A stretch of DNA of 64,000 nucleotides. Origin: Eustoma russellianum (lineage: Eukaryota; Streptophyta; Magnoliopsida; Gentianales; Gentianaceae). Position numbers and translations under genes: made by a program. Location of the stretch: the NCBI GenBank assembly GCA_036186865.1, contig AP025055.1:21541848-21605847 (forward strand), written 5' to 3'. Of this stretch, positions 46,801-57,460 are shown piece by piece. The stretch's first letter is position 1; the number at the start of each line of letters is the position of its first letter. The notes below the pieces were generated by a model. The model ran no database searches and was not told the DNA's origin. It was given only the letters and a program-made list of their open reading frames with translations.

Positions 46801-47418
46801 TTTGATTTGTTGCCTATTCCAATTGATGAGCGTACTAGCATGGATGGTAAACAACGAGCTGAAATGATCAAAAAGTTGCATGAAAAAGTTAAACTTCAAC
46901 TTGAACAAAAGAATAGACAGTATGCCAAACAAGCTAACAAGCATAGAAAAGATGTTGTGTTTTATCTTGGAGATCTTGTTTGGTTGCATTTAAGGAAGGA
47001 ACGATTTCCTAAGGAGAGGAAGTCCAAGCTTATGCCTAGAGGAGATGGACCTTTTAAGGTCATTCAAAAGGTTGGTCCAAATGCTTACGTGCTTGATCTT
47101 CCTCCAGACAGGTATGGTTCAGTTTCCAACACCTTCAATGTAAGTGATCTTTCCCCTTTTGAGCATTTTTATCTTGATGATTCGAGGACGAATCCTTTTG
47201 AGGAGGGGGGGATTGATGAGGCTGAGGAGCAGCCCCCTAATGAGGAGCTTGCACAAGGTGCCCTTAACCATAAGGGGCCGTTGACAAGGAGCCAAACCAA
47301 GAGGATTAATGGTTTTCAACTTGGTTTTGATTTTGGCTCTTTTCTAACCAAACATGTGCAAGATGAACCAATGGATGTTCCTCCTAAATGGGTGCTCATT
47401 GTTGAGCTTAAGAACTGA
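43843..47418 (+). CDS. Gypsy-A1 Pol: protease, RT, RNase H, integrase, LTR-encoded tail
   Basis: 1191 codons with no stop. Protease DSGSCANV is at about residues 12-19. RT spans about 290-480, with PVILVPKKDGTWRMCTDCRA and YFDD at about 434-437. RNase H starts near 576 (FEIECDASGVGIGAVL). The integrase HHCC zinc region is near 760-805, followed by the core with SMDFVLGLP, VSDRDSKF and the Glu-containing region. A GPF-type C-terminal module (GDGPFKVIQKVGPNAYVLDLP) is near 1068. From about residue 1124 the frame runs through the PPT into the 3' LTR and ends 205 bp inside it. Protease, RT, RNase H, integrase is the Ty3/Gypsy order. The ATG used here is simply the first in frame; in the family pol is fused to gag. 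Confidence 0.95.
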   Translation: MVKGKTCTLIIDSGSCANVASIELVRKLDLPMIDHSHPYRLSWLNHCGEIHVSKQVLISLSIGGYKDEILCDVAPMHASHILLGRPWQFDKHVIYDGRLNMYAFTFNGKKFKLHALSPHKVYEDAKRMKKNHSDPKEKEAEKRFLEVLKKERRSLLEATNSTNSSAKGTQPTAQISPLSPTLQTLSQASTPQISRPPKKHAFFAKSREVTHALYDNKTVLVMLYKDSVACLFSKNDLPSTLPSGVVSLLEEFADLFPEEEPHGLPPLRGIEHHIDFVPGAVLPNRPAYRANPEETKEIQRQVEDLLAKEKVRESMSPSALPVILVPKKDGTWRMCTDCRAINKITVKYRYPIPRLDDILDMLHGSQWYTKIDLKSGYFQVRIREGDEWKTAFKTKFGLYEWLVMPFGLTNAPSTFMRLMNEVLRAFIGKFVVVYFDDILIYSKTLEEHLDHIRAVFEKLRKDKLYANFKKCSFCLDKVVFLGFVISSAGIEMDQDKVKSILEWPTPKSVGEVRSFHGLAGFYRRFVKDFSTVAAPLNEIVKKEVGFHWGEAQQRAFDELKRRLTTAPILKLPNFDDTFEIECDASGVGIGAVLTQGKHPIAYFSEKLKGAALNYPTYDKELYALVRSLQTWQHYLQPKEFVIHTDHESLKYLKSQGKLNKRHAKWVEFIEQFPYVIKYKQGKDNIIADALSRRYTLITKLSSHLLGFEFVKELYKDDSDFASIYDACVDSPFGKFYLHDGYLFKEKRLCIPKGSMRELLVKEAHGGGLMGHFGVFKTLETLKEHFFWPHMKSDVAKACSSCITCRQAKSKTQPHGLYTPLDVPSAPWEDISMDFVLGLPRSKGGRDSVFVVVDRFSKMAHFIACHKVDDASYIASLFFKEVVRLHGMPKTIVSDRDSKFLSHFWRVLWSKLGTKLLFSTTAHPQTDGQTEVVNRTLSQMLRALIQSNLKNWEECLPHIEFAYNRVVHSGSLYSPFEVVYGFLPHSPFDLLPIPIDERTSMDGKQRAEMIKKLHEKVKLQLEQKNRQYAKQANKHRKDVVFYLGDLVWLHLRKERFPKERKSKLMPRGDGPFKVIQKVGPNAYVLDLPPDRYGSVSNTFNVSDLSPFEHFYLDDSRTNPFEEGGIDEAEEQPPNEELAQGALNHKGPLTRSQTKRINGFQLGFDFGSFLTKHVQDEPMDVPPKWVLIVELKN
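47179..47213 (+). promoter_or_regulatory. Hairpin plus polypurine tract of Gypsy-A1
   Basis: GATTCG-AGGA-CGAATC (47179-47194) is a perfect 6-bp inverted repeat with a 4-base loop. It is followed by GAGGAGGGGGGAT directly against the 3' LTR at 47214. The purine run primes plus-strand DNA. The same hairpin and spacing occur in Gypsy-C (56723-56757). Confidence 0.8.
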
Positions 47419-48609
47419 TTATCCAATGATAGTTAGTCCGCTTGTTGGTGCCGTTTCTGTGGCTTTTAGTTGTCTTTTCGTTTGCTTCTTTTAAAGTTTG
47501 TTTAGAATACTTATGTTTGGTGTATGAGTGTGTTTTGTAGGTGTTACAAGTCTTGGATCAAACGTTTTGAGCTTTGGAAAGGAGGGCTTCTCAGATTTGG
47601 ACCAAGCTTGTCCATACAAGGCTGTTTTGTGATTTTGGGCTTTCAAACGAGATTGGGAGTGCATGGAACCAGCTGGACCTTGAAGTAGACTTAATTTGGA
47701 GCATCTTTCATGTTTTGGGTTTTGTCAAAATCAGTCCACAAAAATAGATACAAGAGCTGCAAGAAAGAAGTCCAAAACAAGCCCAATTTTGCAAATTAGG
47801 GTTTCGGTTTTCTTGAAGAAAGGGGGCAGCCGCCTAGGCATCTTCAAATGCAATTAAGAGACTTTCTATAATGTCATAAATCAGATTGGTATGATTGGAA
47901 TGAATTATGGGAGTCATAATTGAAGATTTGGAGCAAATAAGGAGATAATTCAAGAAAGAGGAAGTTACCAAAACTAGATCATGTGGCAAAAGGAAGGCTG
48001 AAATGGCGTTTTTAAGGAAAAGGGATGCACAAGGCAAGTTCTAGAATGATGGTTAATAATGCAATAATTGGTGATTGAGATAATAATTGTGGATTTGCCA
48101 AGAGAAGGGAACTTACCCAAAATAACAAAATTCAGATTCTTGCATATCAATGGAAGGTGGCGCCAACATGGGATCTTCCAAGAAACCCTAGCCGTTTTTG
48201 TTGAGAGTGGTTTACAAGACTTGTAATCATATATATAGATCACTTAGCATTTCTTTCAGTAGTGAGACTATTTTTTCATCTTTGAACTACAAACCCTACG
48301 GTTTTATGTTATCTTTTGTTCTTGAGTTTCTTGAATAAAAGTTTGTGTTTTTCCTTTGGTTTACACATATCTAAATCAAGGCTAGACCCAATTAAGGATT
48401 GTGTGTTCCTTGTTGGTGATCCACAATCCAAGGATTAGGAGTGACTGGTTGGATTGAGCGGATTGAAACACACATAACCAAACGAATTTGGAGGCTTGAA
48501 AGGAAGGTGGTTGCTTGGCACCATTGTCCATCACATTCAAGGCTTGAGGGACGTTTGGAGAGTGAAGAAAGATCGGGACAACATTAACATACGAACCATA
48601 TTCGTATCA
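47214..48609 (+). repeat. Gypsy-A1 3' LTR
   Basis: 1396 bp, same length as the 5' LTR with a few substitutions. Encodes the last 68 codons of pol. Followed by TSD CATCC. Confidence 0.96.
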
Positions 48610-48614
48610 CATCC
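48610..48614. repeat. Right TSD (CATCC) of Gypsy-A1
   Basis: Identical to 39931-39935. Confidence 0.95.
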
Positions 48615-49086
48615 TGTACATTTCATTGATGACATTGATGTAAGTAATTCTGTTGAGAATGACATTGATAAACTAGATTCTTATGATTTGATGTTAGCTG
48701 AACTAGATTGTCTACTTGATGTAGAGCTTGATCATGATGTCATTATTGAAATAGATTCAGCTACAAATGAACATAAATCCTTGGATGAACTAGTTAATGA
48801 ATTGAATGACATATTTAGTATAGATGAAGATTCTATTTCTAAAATATCTATTTCATCTCATCTTGTTGAATGTCTGCCTGTTGTCATCTCAATTGATACA
48901 TCTTGTCTAAATATTGCACATGTCTGTAAGATTTGTACATTTTGTGTTAACATGTTGCAATATGTTTGTTGGATGTTGTTTTATCTGTTAGGATGTATGT
49001 GTTCTAAAAGTTTTGTTATCATATTGTTAATACATCCTAAACATTTTAGAAAGCGTGTACACACCTTATTCTTTCTTCAAAGATAA
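48615..49086 (+). pseudogene. Gypsy-C gag-like ORF, second part
   Basis: Continues the frame of 39109-39935 once one CATCC is counted. It is very acidic (VENDIDKLDSYDLML, ELDCLLDVELDHDVIIEID), then has a Cys-rich hydrophobic stretch (VCKICTFCVNMLQYVCW) and a basic end, with TAA at 49084-49086. No pol motif follows. The hydrophobic end could be out-of-frame sequence after an old shift. The function of this C-terminal part is unknown. Confidence 0.6.
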
Positions 49087-49140
49087 GGATGCACCAAGGT
49101 ATTTCATCTTCACCATTTGTATTATCATGTTCCTATTTGG
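49087..49140 (+). other. Gypsy-C internal sequence left of A2, with left TSD (TTTGG)
   Basis: 54 bp of non-coding Gypsy-C internal sequence ending in TTTGG (49136-49140), which recurs at 56655-56659 to the right of A2. Confidence 0.85.
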
Positions 49141-50581
49141 TGATACGAATATGGTTCGTATGTTGATGTTGTCCCGATCTTTCTTCACTCTCCAAACGTC
49201 CCTCAAGCCTTGAATGTGATGGACAATGGTGCCAAGCAACCACCTTCCTTTCAAGCCTCCAAATCCGTTTGATTATATGTGTTTCAATCCGTCCAATCCA
49301 ACCAGTCACTCCTAATCCTTTGATTGTGGATCACCAACAAGGAACACACAATCCTTAATTGGGTCTAGCCTTAATTTAGATATGTGTAAACCAAAGGAAA
49401 AACACAAACTTTTATTCAAGAAACTCAAGAACAAAAGACAATACAAAACCGTATGGTTCTTAGTCTCAAAGATGAAAATAGTCTAACTACCAAAAGAAAT
49501 GCTAAGTGATCAATATATTTGATTACAAGTCTTCTTGGCCAATCTCCAAAAACGTCTAGGTGCATTGGGGATCTTCCATGTTTGCGCCATTTCCTTCCTT
49601 GAGATGCAAAATCTGAATTTGTTATTTTAGGTAAGCTTCTCTCTCTTGGCAAATCCACAATTATTGTCTCAATCACCAATTATTGCATTATTAACCATCC
49701 TTCTAGAACTTGCCTTGTGCATCCATTTGCCTTCATTAAACGCCATTCAGCCTTCCTTGTGACACAAGATCTAATTTTGGTAACTTTCTCTTACTTGAAT
49801 TATCTCCTTAATTGCTCCAAATCTTCAATTATGACTCCATAATTCATTCCAATCATCCCAATCTGATTTATGACATTCTAGAAGGTCTCTTAATTGCATT
49901 TGATGATGCTAGGCGGCTGCCACCCTCTCAAGAAGACCGAAAACCCTAATTTGCACACTTGGGCTTGTTTTGGACTTCTTCCTTGCAAACTCTTGTAACT
50001 ATTTTTTTGTGGACTGATTTTGACAAAACCCAAAACATGAAATATGCTCTAAATTAAGTCTACTTCAAGGTCCAGCTGGTTCCATGCACGCCCAATCTCA
50101 CTTGAAAGCCCAAAACCACAAAACAGCCTTGTATGGACAAGCTTGGTCCAAATCTGAGAAGCCTTCCTTTCCAAAGCTCAAGGCGTTTGATCCACGACCT
50201 GTAACACCTACAAATCACACTCATACACCAAACATAAGTATTCTAAAACAAACTTTAAAAGAATCAAAAGAAAAGGCAACTAAAAGCCACAGAAACGGCA
50301 CCAACAAGCGGACTGACTATCATGCCCTCCCACCAACCCTTTAACTTATTTATTGACATTGAAAATCATTGGATAATCAGTTCTTAAGCTCAAAAATGAG
50401 CACCCATTTAGGAGGAACGTCCATTGGTTCATCCTGCACATGTTTGGTTAGAAAGGAGCCAACCTCAAAACCAAGTTGAAGACAATTAGTCCTCTTGGTT
50501 TGGCTCCTTGTCAAAGGCCCCTTATGGATAAGGGCACCTTGTGCAAGCTCCTCATTAGGGGGCTGCTCCTCAGCCTCATCA
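49141..50581 (-). repeat. Gypsy-A2 3' LTR
   Basis: Plus-strand ends TGATACGAAT...CCTCATCA. The PPT complement (CCCCCCCTCCTC) abuts at 50582. Its U3 holds the pol tail (50377-50581). Confidence 0.95.
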
Positions 50582-53500
50582 ATCCCCCCCTCCTCAAAAG
50601 GATTCACCCTCGAATCATCAAGATAAAAATGCTCAAAAGGGGAAAGATCACTTACATTGAAGGTGTTGGAAACTGAACCATACCTGTCTGGAGGAAGATC
50701 AAGCACATAAGCATTTGGACCAACCTTTTGAATGACCTTAAAAGGTCCATCTCCTCTAGGCATAAGCTTGGACTTCCTCTCCTAAGGAAACTGTTCCTTC
50801 CTTAAATGTAACCAAACAAGATCGCCAGGATAAAACACAACATCTTTTCTATGCTTGTTAGCTTGTTTGGCATACTGTCTATTCTTTCTTTCAAGTTGGA
50901 GTTTAACCTTTTCATGCAACTTTTTGATCATTTCAGCTCGTTGTTTACCATCCATGCTAGTACGCTCATCAATTGGAATAGGCAACAAATCAAGTGGGGA
51001 GTGGGGTAGAAAACCATAGACAACTTCAAAAGGGGAATACAAAGACCCACTATGAACAGCTCTATTGTAAGCAAACTCAATATGTGGTAAACATTCTTCC
51101 CAATTTTTTAGATTGCTTTGGATTAAAGCACGCAACATTTGTGACAAGGTCCGATTTACCACTTCAGTTTGGCCATCTGTTTGTGGATGTGCAGTAGTAG
51201 AAAACAAAAGCTTAGTCCCCAACTTGCTCCAAAGCACACGCCAAAAATGACTCAAGAATTTACTGTCCCTATCACTAACAATTGTTTTAGGCATGCCATG
51301 CAACCTAACAACTTCTTTAAAGAATAGATTTGCAATGTAGGAAGCATCATCCACTTTGTGACAAGCAATAAAGTGTGCCATCTTAGAGAATCTGTCTACC
51401 ACAACAAAGACACTATCTCTACCACCTTTTGATCTAGGTAAGCCAAGAACAAAGTCCATAGAAATGTCCTCCCAAGGCGCACTAGGTACGTCCAAGGGTG
51501 TGTACAAACCATGAGGTTGTGTTTTGGACTTAGCTTGCCTACAAGTGCAACTACTACAAGCCTTTGCAACATCTGATTTCATGTGAGGCCAAAAGAAATG
51601 TTCCTTTAAAGTTTCTAAAGTTTTAAAAACTCCAAAGTGCCCCATTAAGCCGCCCCCATGTGCTTCTTTAACCAACAATACTCGCATTGATCCCTTAGGA
51701 ATGCATAATCGTTTCTCCTTAAACAAATAGCCATCATGCAAATAAAATTTACCAAAAGGAGAATCAACACATGCATCATAAATGGAAGCAAAATCAGAAT
51801 CATCCTTATACAATTCCTTAACAAATTCAAAGCCAAGCAAGTGTGAAGACAACTTAGTAATCAAAGTATACCTTCTAGACAAAGCGTCAGCAACTATGTT
51901 ATCTTTTCCTTGCTTATACTTAATGACATAAGGAAATTGCTCAATAAACTCAACCCACTTTGCATGCCTCTTATTCAGTTTTCCTTGACTCTTAAGGTAC
52001 TTCAAACTTTCATGATCAGTATGAATGACAAACTCTTTGGGTTGCAAGTAGTGTTGCCAAGTTTGTAAGGACCTTACTAAAGCATACAACTCCTTATCAT
52101 AAGTAGGATAGTTCAACGCAGCACCTTTCAACTTCTCACTAAAATAAGCAATAGGATGCTTACCTTGGGTTAGAACAGCTCCAATTCCCACGCCACTTGC
52201 ATCACACTCTATCTCAAATGTATCATCAAAGTTTGGCAACTTCAAGATAGGTGCTATAGTGAGACGTCTTTTAAGCTCATCAAACGCCCTTTGTTGGGCT
52301 TCCCCCCAATGGAATCCAACCTCTTTCTTGACTATCTCATTCAATGGTGCGGCTACGGTTGAAAAGTCTTTGACAAACCGCCTATAAAAACCTGCCAAAC
52401 CATGAAAGCTCCTCACTTCTCCCACACTCTTTGGTGTAGGCCATTCAAGGATGGATTTCACCTTGTCTTGATCCATTTCAATCCCTGCAGAACTGATTAC
52501 AAAACCAAGAAAAACAACTTTGTCCAAACAAAAAGAACATTTCTTAAAGTTAGCATAAAGTTTTTCTTTTCTTAGCTTTTCAAAAACAGCCCTTATGTGA
52601 TCTAAATGCTCTTCTAAGGACTTAGAATAGATCAAGATGTCATCAAAATAAACCACAACAAACTTCCCAATAAAAGCCCTCAAAACTTCATTCATTAGCC
52701 TCATGAATGTACTAGGTGTATTAGTTAACCCAAAAGGCATAACTAACCATTCATACAATCCAAATTTAGTTTTAAAAGCTGTTTTCCATTCATCACCCTC
52801 TCTTATTCTCACTTGAAAATAACCACTTTTCAAATCAATTTTCGTATACCATCGTGAACCATGCAACATATCAAGCATATCATCAAGTCTAGGGATGGGA
52901 TACCTATACTTTACAGTGATTTTGTTGATGGCCCTACAATCTGTACACATCCTCCAAGTGCCATCCTTTTTCGGGACAAGGATGACTGGAACTGCACTTG
53001 GGCTCATACTTTCCCTTACCTTCTCTTTGGCTAAGAGATCCTCCACTTGCCTTTGTATTTCCTTTGTTTCCTCCGGATTGGCCCTATAAGCTGGCCTATT
53101 AGGTAGGACAGCCCCTGGAATAAAGTCAATGTGGTGCTCAATCCCTCTTAAAGGTGGCAACCCGTGTGGTTCCTCCTCGGGAAACAAATCTGCAAATTCT
53201 TCCAACAAAGAAACAACACCACTAGGCAAGGTAGATGGTAAGTCATTCTTAGAAAACAAGCATTCAACACTATCTTTGTAAAGTATCACCAAAACAGTTT
53301 TATTATCATACAATGCATGTGTAACTTCACGAGATTTTGCAAAGAAAGCATGCTTCTTAGGTGGATGTGAAATTTGTGGGGTGGATGCTTGTGAAAGTGT
53401 TTGAACCGTGGGTGAGGGTGGACTGATTTGGGCCGTGGGTTGTGTACCCTTGGCCGAGGAGTTCGTGGCCTCCAAAAGGCTTCTTCTCTCCTTTTTAAGA

Positions 53501-55269
53501 ACCTCTAAGAACCTTTTTTCAGCCTCCTTTTCCTTAGGATCTGAATGGTTCTTCTTCATCCTCTTAGCATCCTCATAAACTTTATGTGGAGACAATGCAT
53601 GTAACTTAAACTTTTTGCCATTAAAAGTAAAAGCATACATGTTCAATCTACCATCATAAATAACATGCTTGTCAAATTGCCAAGGTCTACCTAACAAAAT
53701 ATGACTAGCATGCATAGGAGCTACATCACACAAAATTTCATCTTTGTAGCCGCCAATAGATAAAGAAATCAGAACTTGTTTAGACACATGAATCTCACCA
53801 CAATCATTTAGCCAAGATAACCTATAGGGATGGGAATGATCAATCATAGGTAAATCTAACTTTCTAACAAGTTCAATACTTGCAACATTAGCACAAGAAC
53901 CACTATCAATAATTAAAGTGCAAGTTTTGCCTTTTACCAAACAATGGATGTGGAAAATGTTCTTCCTTTGCAAGTTTTCTTCTTCCTCCTTCATGTGTGC
54001 ACTTAAGGCTTTTCTTACCACAAGAAAGTCCTTATAAGCACCCTCTTCATCACTCTTTACCTCCTCAGCTGAGTCCTCTTGGTATTCTTCCTTTGTTGCT
54101 TCTTCTTCCTCCTCTTCTGAATAAAATTCATTTGTTTCCTCAAGGTACAACACTTTCTTGGCATTAGGGCAGTCCCTTGCATAATGCCCTCTCCCTCTAC
54201 ATTTAAAACACTCAATCTCCCTTGTCCTTGGAGGGTTTGCGGTTGCCTTGCCTTTGCCTTTATCATTTTGACCTAGATTTGCACCATTGGCCCTTTGAGT
54301 GAAGTGTGGCTTATTTGGAGTGTGAGGGCTGTTTTGGCCGAGGGTGTTTGAACTTGGCTGTGCTCCTCCATTTCCATTAGACCTAGGCTGCACTTTAGAA
54401 AAAGAAGAAGCATTAGTTCTAAAACCAAATCCACTAGCAGAAGAACGTACCTTTAATTGCCTCTCAATTTTCTCAGCTTTGTGAACCATGGAATTTAGAT
54501 CAACATAGTTAGTGAGTTCAAGTTGAAACCCAATCTCCTTATTAAGACCTCCCAAAAACCGAGCCATGGTTGCCTCCTCAGTTTCTTCAGTATCAGTTTT
54601 TATCAACAAACTTTCTAACTCCTTAAAGTATTCATCCACACTTTTATTTCCTTGAGTTAGGCATTGCAACTTTTGGAACATGGATCTCTCGTAAGATTCT
54701 GGAATGAATTTCTTTCTCATCTCATATTTCATCTCATCCCAAGTTCCAATTGTTGGTTGTCTAGTCCTTCTCCTTATACTTTGAGTTTGGTCCCACCAAA
54801 TCAAGGCATAATCCAAGAACTCTATACTTGCATATCTCACTTTTTGCAACTCAGTATAGTTGGTATAGGAAAAGATCATGTCTACCTTTCTTTCCCACTC
54901 AATGTAGGCTTCAGGGTCACTTTTGCCATAAAAGGGTGGAATGTTTATTTTGGTTTTCAAATAATCATCCTCTTGAGGCACATGTCTCCTAGGTTGCATT
55001 CGGCCTTGAGGCCCTGGGTATACCTCCTCAACCTCTTCCTCTTCATAGTAATCATTCCATTCCTCCCTAACAGGTTGTTGTCTCATTCCTTGTCTCCTAT
55101 CTCCTCTACCCCTTGCTCCTCCTCTACCTCCCATGCTTGTGGACCCCTTAGGTTCAGTTCCACGGGATGTTTGGCCTTGGTTTTGAGGTGGGGGCTGTTC
55201 TTGGGTATACCACTTGATACGAATATGGTTCGTATGTTGATGTTGTCCCGATCTTTCTTCACTCTCCAA
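50377..55269 (-). pseudogene. Gypsy-A2 gag-pol: single frame, one nonsense codon, 5' part deleted
   Basis: On the minus strand the frame runs from an ATG inside the 5' LTR (55269) through the LTR end and a PBS remnant straight into gag at TQEQPPPQNQGQ. Then come the gag domain, CCHC knuckle (CFKCRGRGHYARDC), a gag-pol linker absent from A1, protease DSGSCANV, RT with YFDD, RNase H, integrase and the GPF module. One stop (TAG at 50782-50784) replaces the Lys codon of the PKERK region of A1. After it the frame continues to TGA at 50377-50379 inside the 3' LTR. The integrase zinc region has lost one residue (SSCTCRQ versus SSCITCRQ in A1), which changes Cys spacing. The true gag start is deleted, so this is a defective copy. 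Confidence 0.94.
55200..55214 (-). other. Deletion junction: partial PBS fused to gag in Gypsy-A2
   Basis: Minus strand reads LTR end CGTATCA, then AGTGGTAT, then ACCCAAGAACAG of gag. Only TGGTAT of the PBS remains. By comparison with A1 about 1.3 kb (leader and the first about 45-50 gag codons) is missing. Confidence 0.9.
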
Positions 55270-56654
55270 ACGTCCCTCAAGCCTTGAATGTGATGGACAA
55301 TGGTGTCAAGCAACCACCTTCCTTTCAAGCCTCCAAATCCGTTTGATTATATGTGTTTCAATCCGTCCAATCCAACCAGTCACTCCTAATCCTTGGATTG
55401 TGGATCACCAACAAGGAACACACAATCCTTAATTGGGTCTAGCCTTGATTTAGATATGTGTAAACCAAAGGAAAAACACAAACTTTTATTCAAGAAACTC
55501 AAGAACAAAAGACAATACAAAACCGTATGGTTCTTAGTCTCAAAGATGAAAATAGTATAACTACCAAAAGAAATGCTAAGTGATCAATATATTTGATTAC
55601 AAGTCTTCTTGGCCAATCTCCAAAAACGTCTAGGTGCATTGGGGATCTTCCATGTTTGCGCCATTTCCTTCCTTGAGATGCAAAATCTGAATTTGTTATT
55701 TTAGGTAAGCTTCTCTCTCTTGGCAAATCCACAATTATTGTCTCAATCACCAATTATTGCATTATTAACCATCCTTCTAGAACTTGCCTTGTGCATCCAT
55801 TTGCCTTCATTAAACGCCATTCAGCCTTCCTTGTGACACAAGATCTAATTTTGGTAACTTTCTCTTACTTGAATTATCTCCTTAATTGCTCCAAATCTTC
55901 AATTATGACTCCATAATTCATTCCAATCATCCCAATCTGATTTATGACATTCTAGAAGGTCTCTTAATTGCATTTGATGATGCTAGGCGGCTGCCACCCT
56001 CTCAAGAAGACCGAAAACCCTAATTTGCACACTTGGGCTTGTTTTGGACTTCTTCCTTGCAACTCTTGTAACTATTTTTTTGTGGACTGATTTTGACAAA
56101 ACCCAAAACATGAAAGATGCTCTAAATTAAGTCTACTTCAAGGTCCAGCTGGTTCCATGCACGCCCAATCTCACTTGAAAGCCCAAAACCACAAAATAGC
56201 CTTGTATGGACAAGCTTGGTCCAAATCTGAGAAGCCTTCCTTTCCAAAGCTCAAGGCGTTTGATCCACGACCTGTAACACCTACAAATCACACTCATACA
56301 CCAAACATAAGTATTCTAAAACAAACTTTAAAAGAATCAAAAGAAAAGGCAACTAAAAGCCACAGAAACGGCACCAACAAGCGGACTGACTATCCTGCCC
56401 TCCCACCAACCCTTTAACTTATTTATTGACATTGAAAATCATTGGATAATCAGTTCTTAAGCTCAACAATGAGCACCCATTTAGGAGGAACGTTCATTGG
56501 TTCATCTTGCACATGTTTGGTTAGAAAGGAGCCAACCTCAAAACCAAGTTGAAGACAATTAGTCCTCTTGGTTTGGCTCCTTGTCAAAGGCCCATTATGG
56601 TTAAGGGCACCTTGTGCAAGCTCCTCATTAGGGGGCTGCTCCTCAGCCTCATCA
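55215..56654 (-). repeat. Gypsy-A2 5' LTR
   Basis: 1440 bp, TGATACGAAT...CCTCATCA on the plus strand. Followed by TSD TTTGG (56655-56659). Confidence 0.95.
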
Positions 56655-56757
56655 TTTGGTTATGGTGTAGTTGAGCATACGCGTACATCCTAAACCCCTA
56701 TCCCTTATTCTATCCATGTTGAGATTCGAGGACGAATCATTTTCAAGAGGGAGGGAA
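56655..56757 (+). other. End of Gypsy-C internal region: TSD of A2, hairpin and polypurine tract
   Basis: TTTGG (56655-56659), then Gypsy-C internal sequence with the hairpin GATTCG-AGGA-CGAATC (56723-56738) and the purine tract AAGAGGGAGGGAA ending at 56757, directly before an LTR start TGATGAGCCC. The codons after the hairpin can be read as SRTNHFQEGGND, like SRTNPFEEGGID in A1, so this may be the last trace of a pol gene. It is in plus orientation because of the inversion. Confidence 0.8.
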
Positions 56758-57460
56758 TGATGAGCCCACGATGGGGTCAACACAACATATTTTCATGTAT
56801 TATTTATTGTCATATGTTAGTTCTGTAAGACATGACATTTCACTGTTCACTCCGCACACACTAGTGCTAGTTCTTATGTCTTATTGCCTAACTAACCCTT
56901 AGGACATGTCATATATGTTGTGCATATTGTGTTTGTTGCTTGGTGTCTTTGAAGATAGGTCAAAGAGAGCTTTGCATTGAAGAAGCATGAACACCTATCA
57001 ATCCATGTTCCATCTGATCGGATGATATCATTGTTCAAACAAAGCTTGAAGATGCAACTAAAACCTGAATTTTTGTTCAAGCAAGGAGGTGATAAGCAAG
57101 TAGCTTACAAGAAAGGAGGTGACAAGCACTCATGTCAAATTCAAGAAATGTTTTTCACGTAAGAATGGAGAGACAAGCTGCTCAAATCTTTAACCAATAG
57201 GAAGAAGTCTTGTAAATCTTCAAACCAATCGCACAAACTTGGATCCAATCAAATTCAATGAAGAAAAACGGCTGGTCTATGCATACTTCCTTTGAAAATT
57301 CAACACCAAAGTTGCTACCAATCAAATGCAAATTCAAAGCAAGCTGCTCAATACAATATCCAATCAAATTTTGGCTGAAATCAACCATAGAAGAAACGTG
57401 AATCAAGCTTAAACCTTTGAAAATTCAAAGCCAACTTGCAACCAATCAAAAGGCCATTTC
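56758..57460 (+). repeat. Gypsy-C 3' LTR, inverted part
   Basis: 703 bp, TGATGAGCCCACG... to AGGCCATTTC. It matches the reverse complement of the intact LTR (61501-62798) apart from a roughly 30-bp indel near 57225. At 57461 it jumps into gag sequence. Together with 38337-38975, minus the 74-bp overlap, it makes one full LTR. Confidence 0.9.

Larger units (their letters stand above)
39936..48609 (+). mobile_element. Gypsy-A1: Ty3/Gypsy element with both LTRs, gag and pol
   Basis: 8674 bp with equal LTRs of 1396 bp (39936-41331 and 47214-48609), TSD CATCC, PBS, gag, pol and PPT. I counted about seven differences between its LTRs by eye, so it is young. Gag and pol are in separate frames because of a deletion near the end of gag. 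No chromodomain is visible. I do not assign a Ty3/Gypsy clade. Confidence 0.96.
49141..56654 (-). mobile_element. Gypsy-A2: Ty3/Gypsy element of family A, leader deleted
   Basis: 7514 bp on the minus strand, TSD TTTGG. LTRs 49141-50581 (3' LTR, 1441 bp) and 55215-56654 (5' LTR, 1440 bp), with about a dozen differences seen by eye, more than A1. It belongs to a slightly different LTR subfamily, about 45 bp longer than A1. Gag-pol is a single frame apart from one stop. The PBS is cut short and the leader plus gag start are missing. Confidence 0.95.
38976..57460. other. Inverted segment of Gypsy-C with duplicated ends
   Basis: Everything of Gypsy-C between these points is in plus orientation, whereas the outer parts are minus. 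At the left breakpoint 74 bp of LTR (38902-38975) also occur inverted at 57387-57460. At the right breakpoint the leader/gag segment 38976-39757 also occurs inverted at 57461-58241. Inverted duplications at both breakpoints are the expected trace of an inversion through staggered breaks. A misassembly must be excluded. Confidence 0.75.

Noticed and set aside
47033..47213. Chromodomain at the A1 integrase C-terminus
   Set aside because: After the GPF module only a short linker, the PPT and the LTR-encoded tail follow. No chromodomain pattern is visible, so a chromovirus label was not given.
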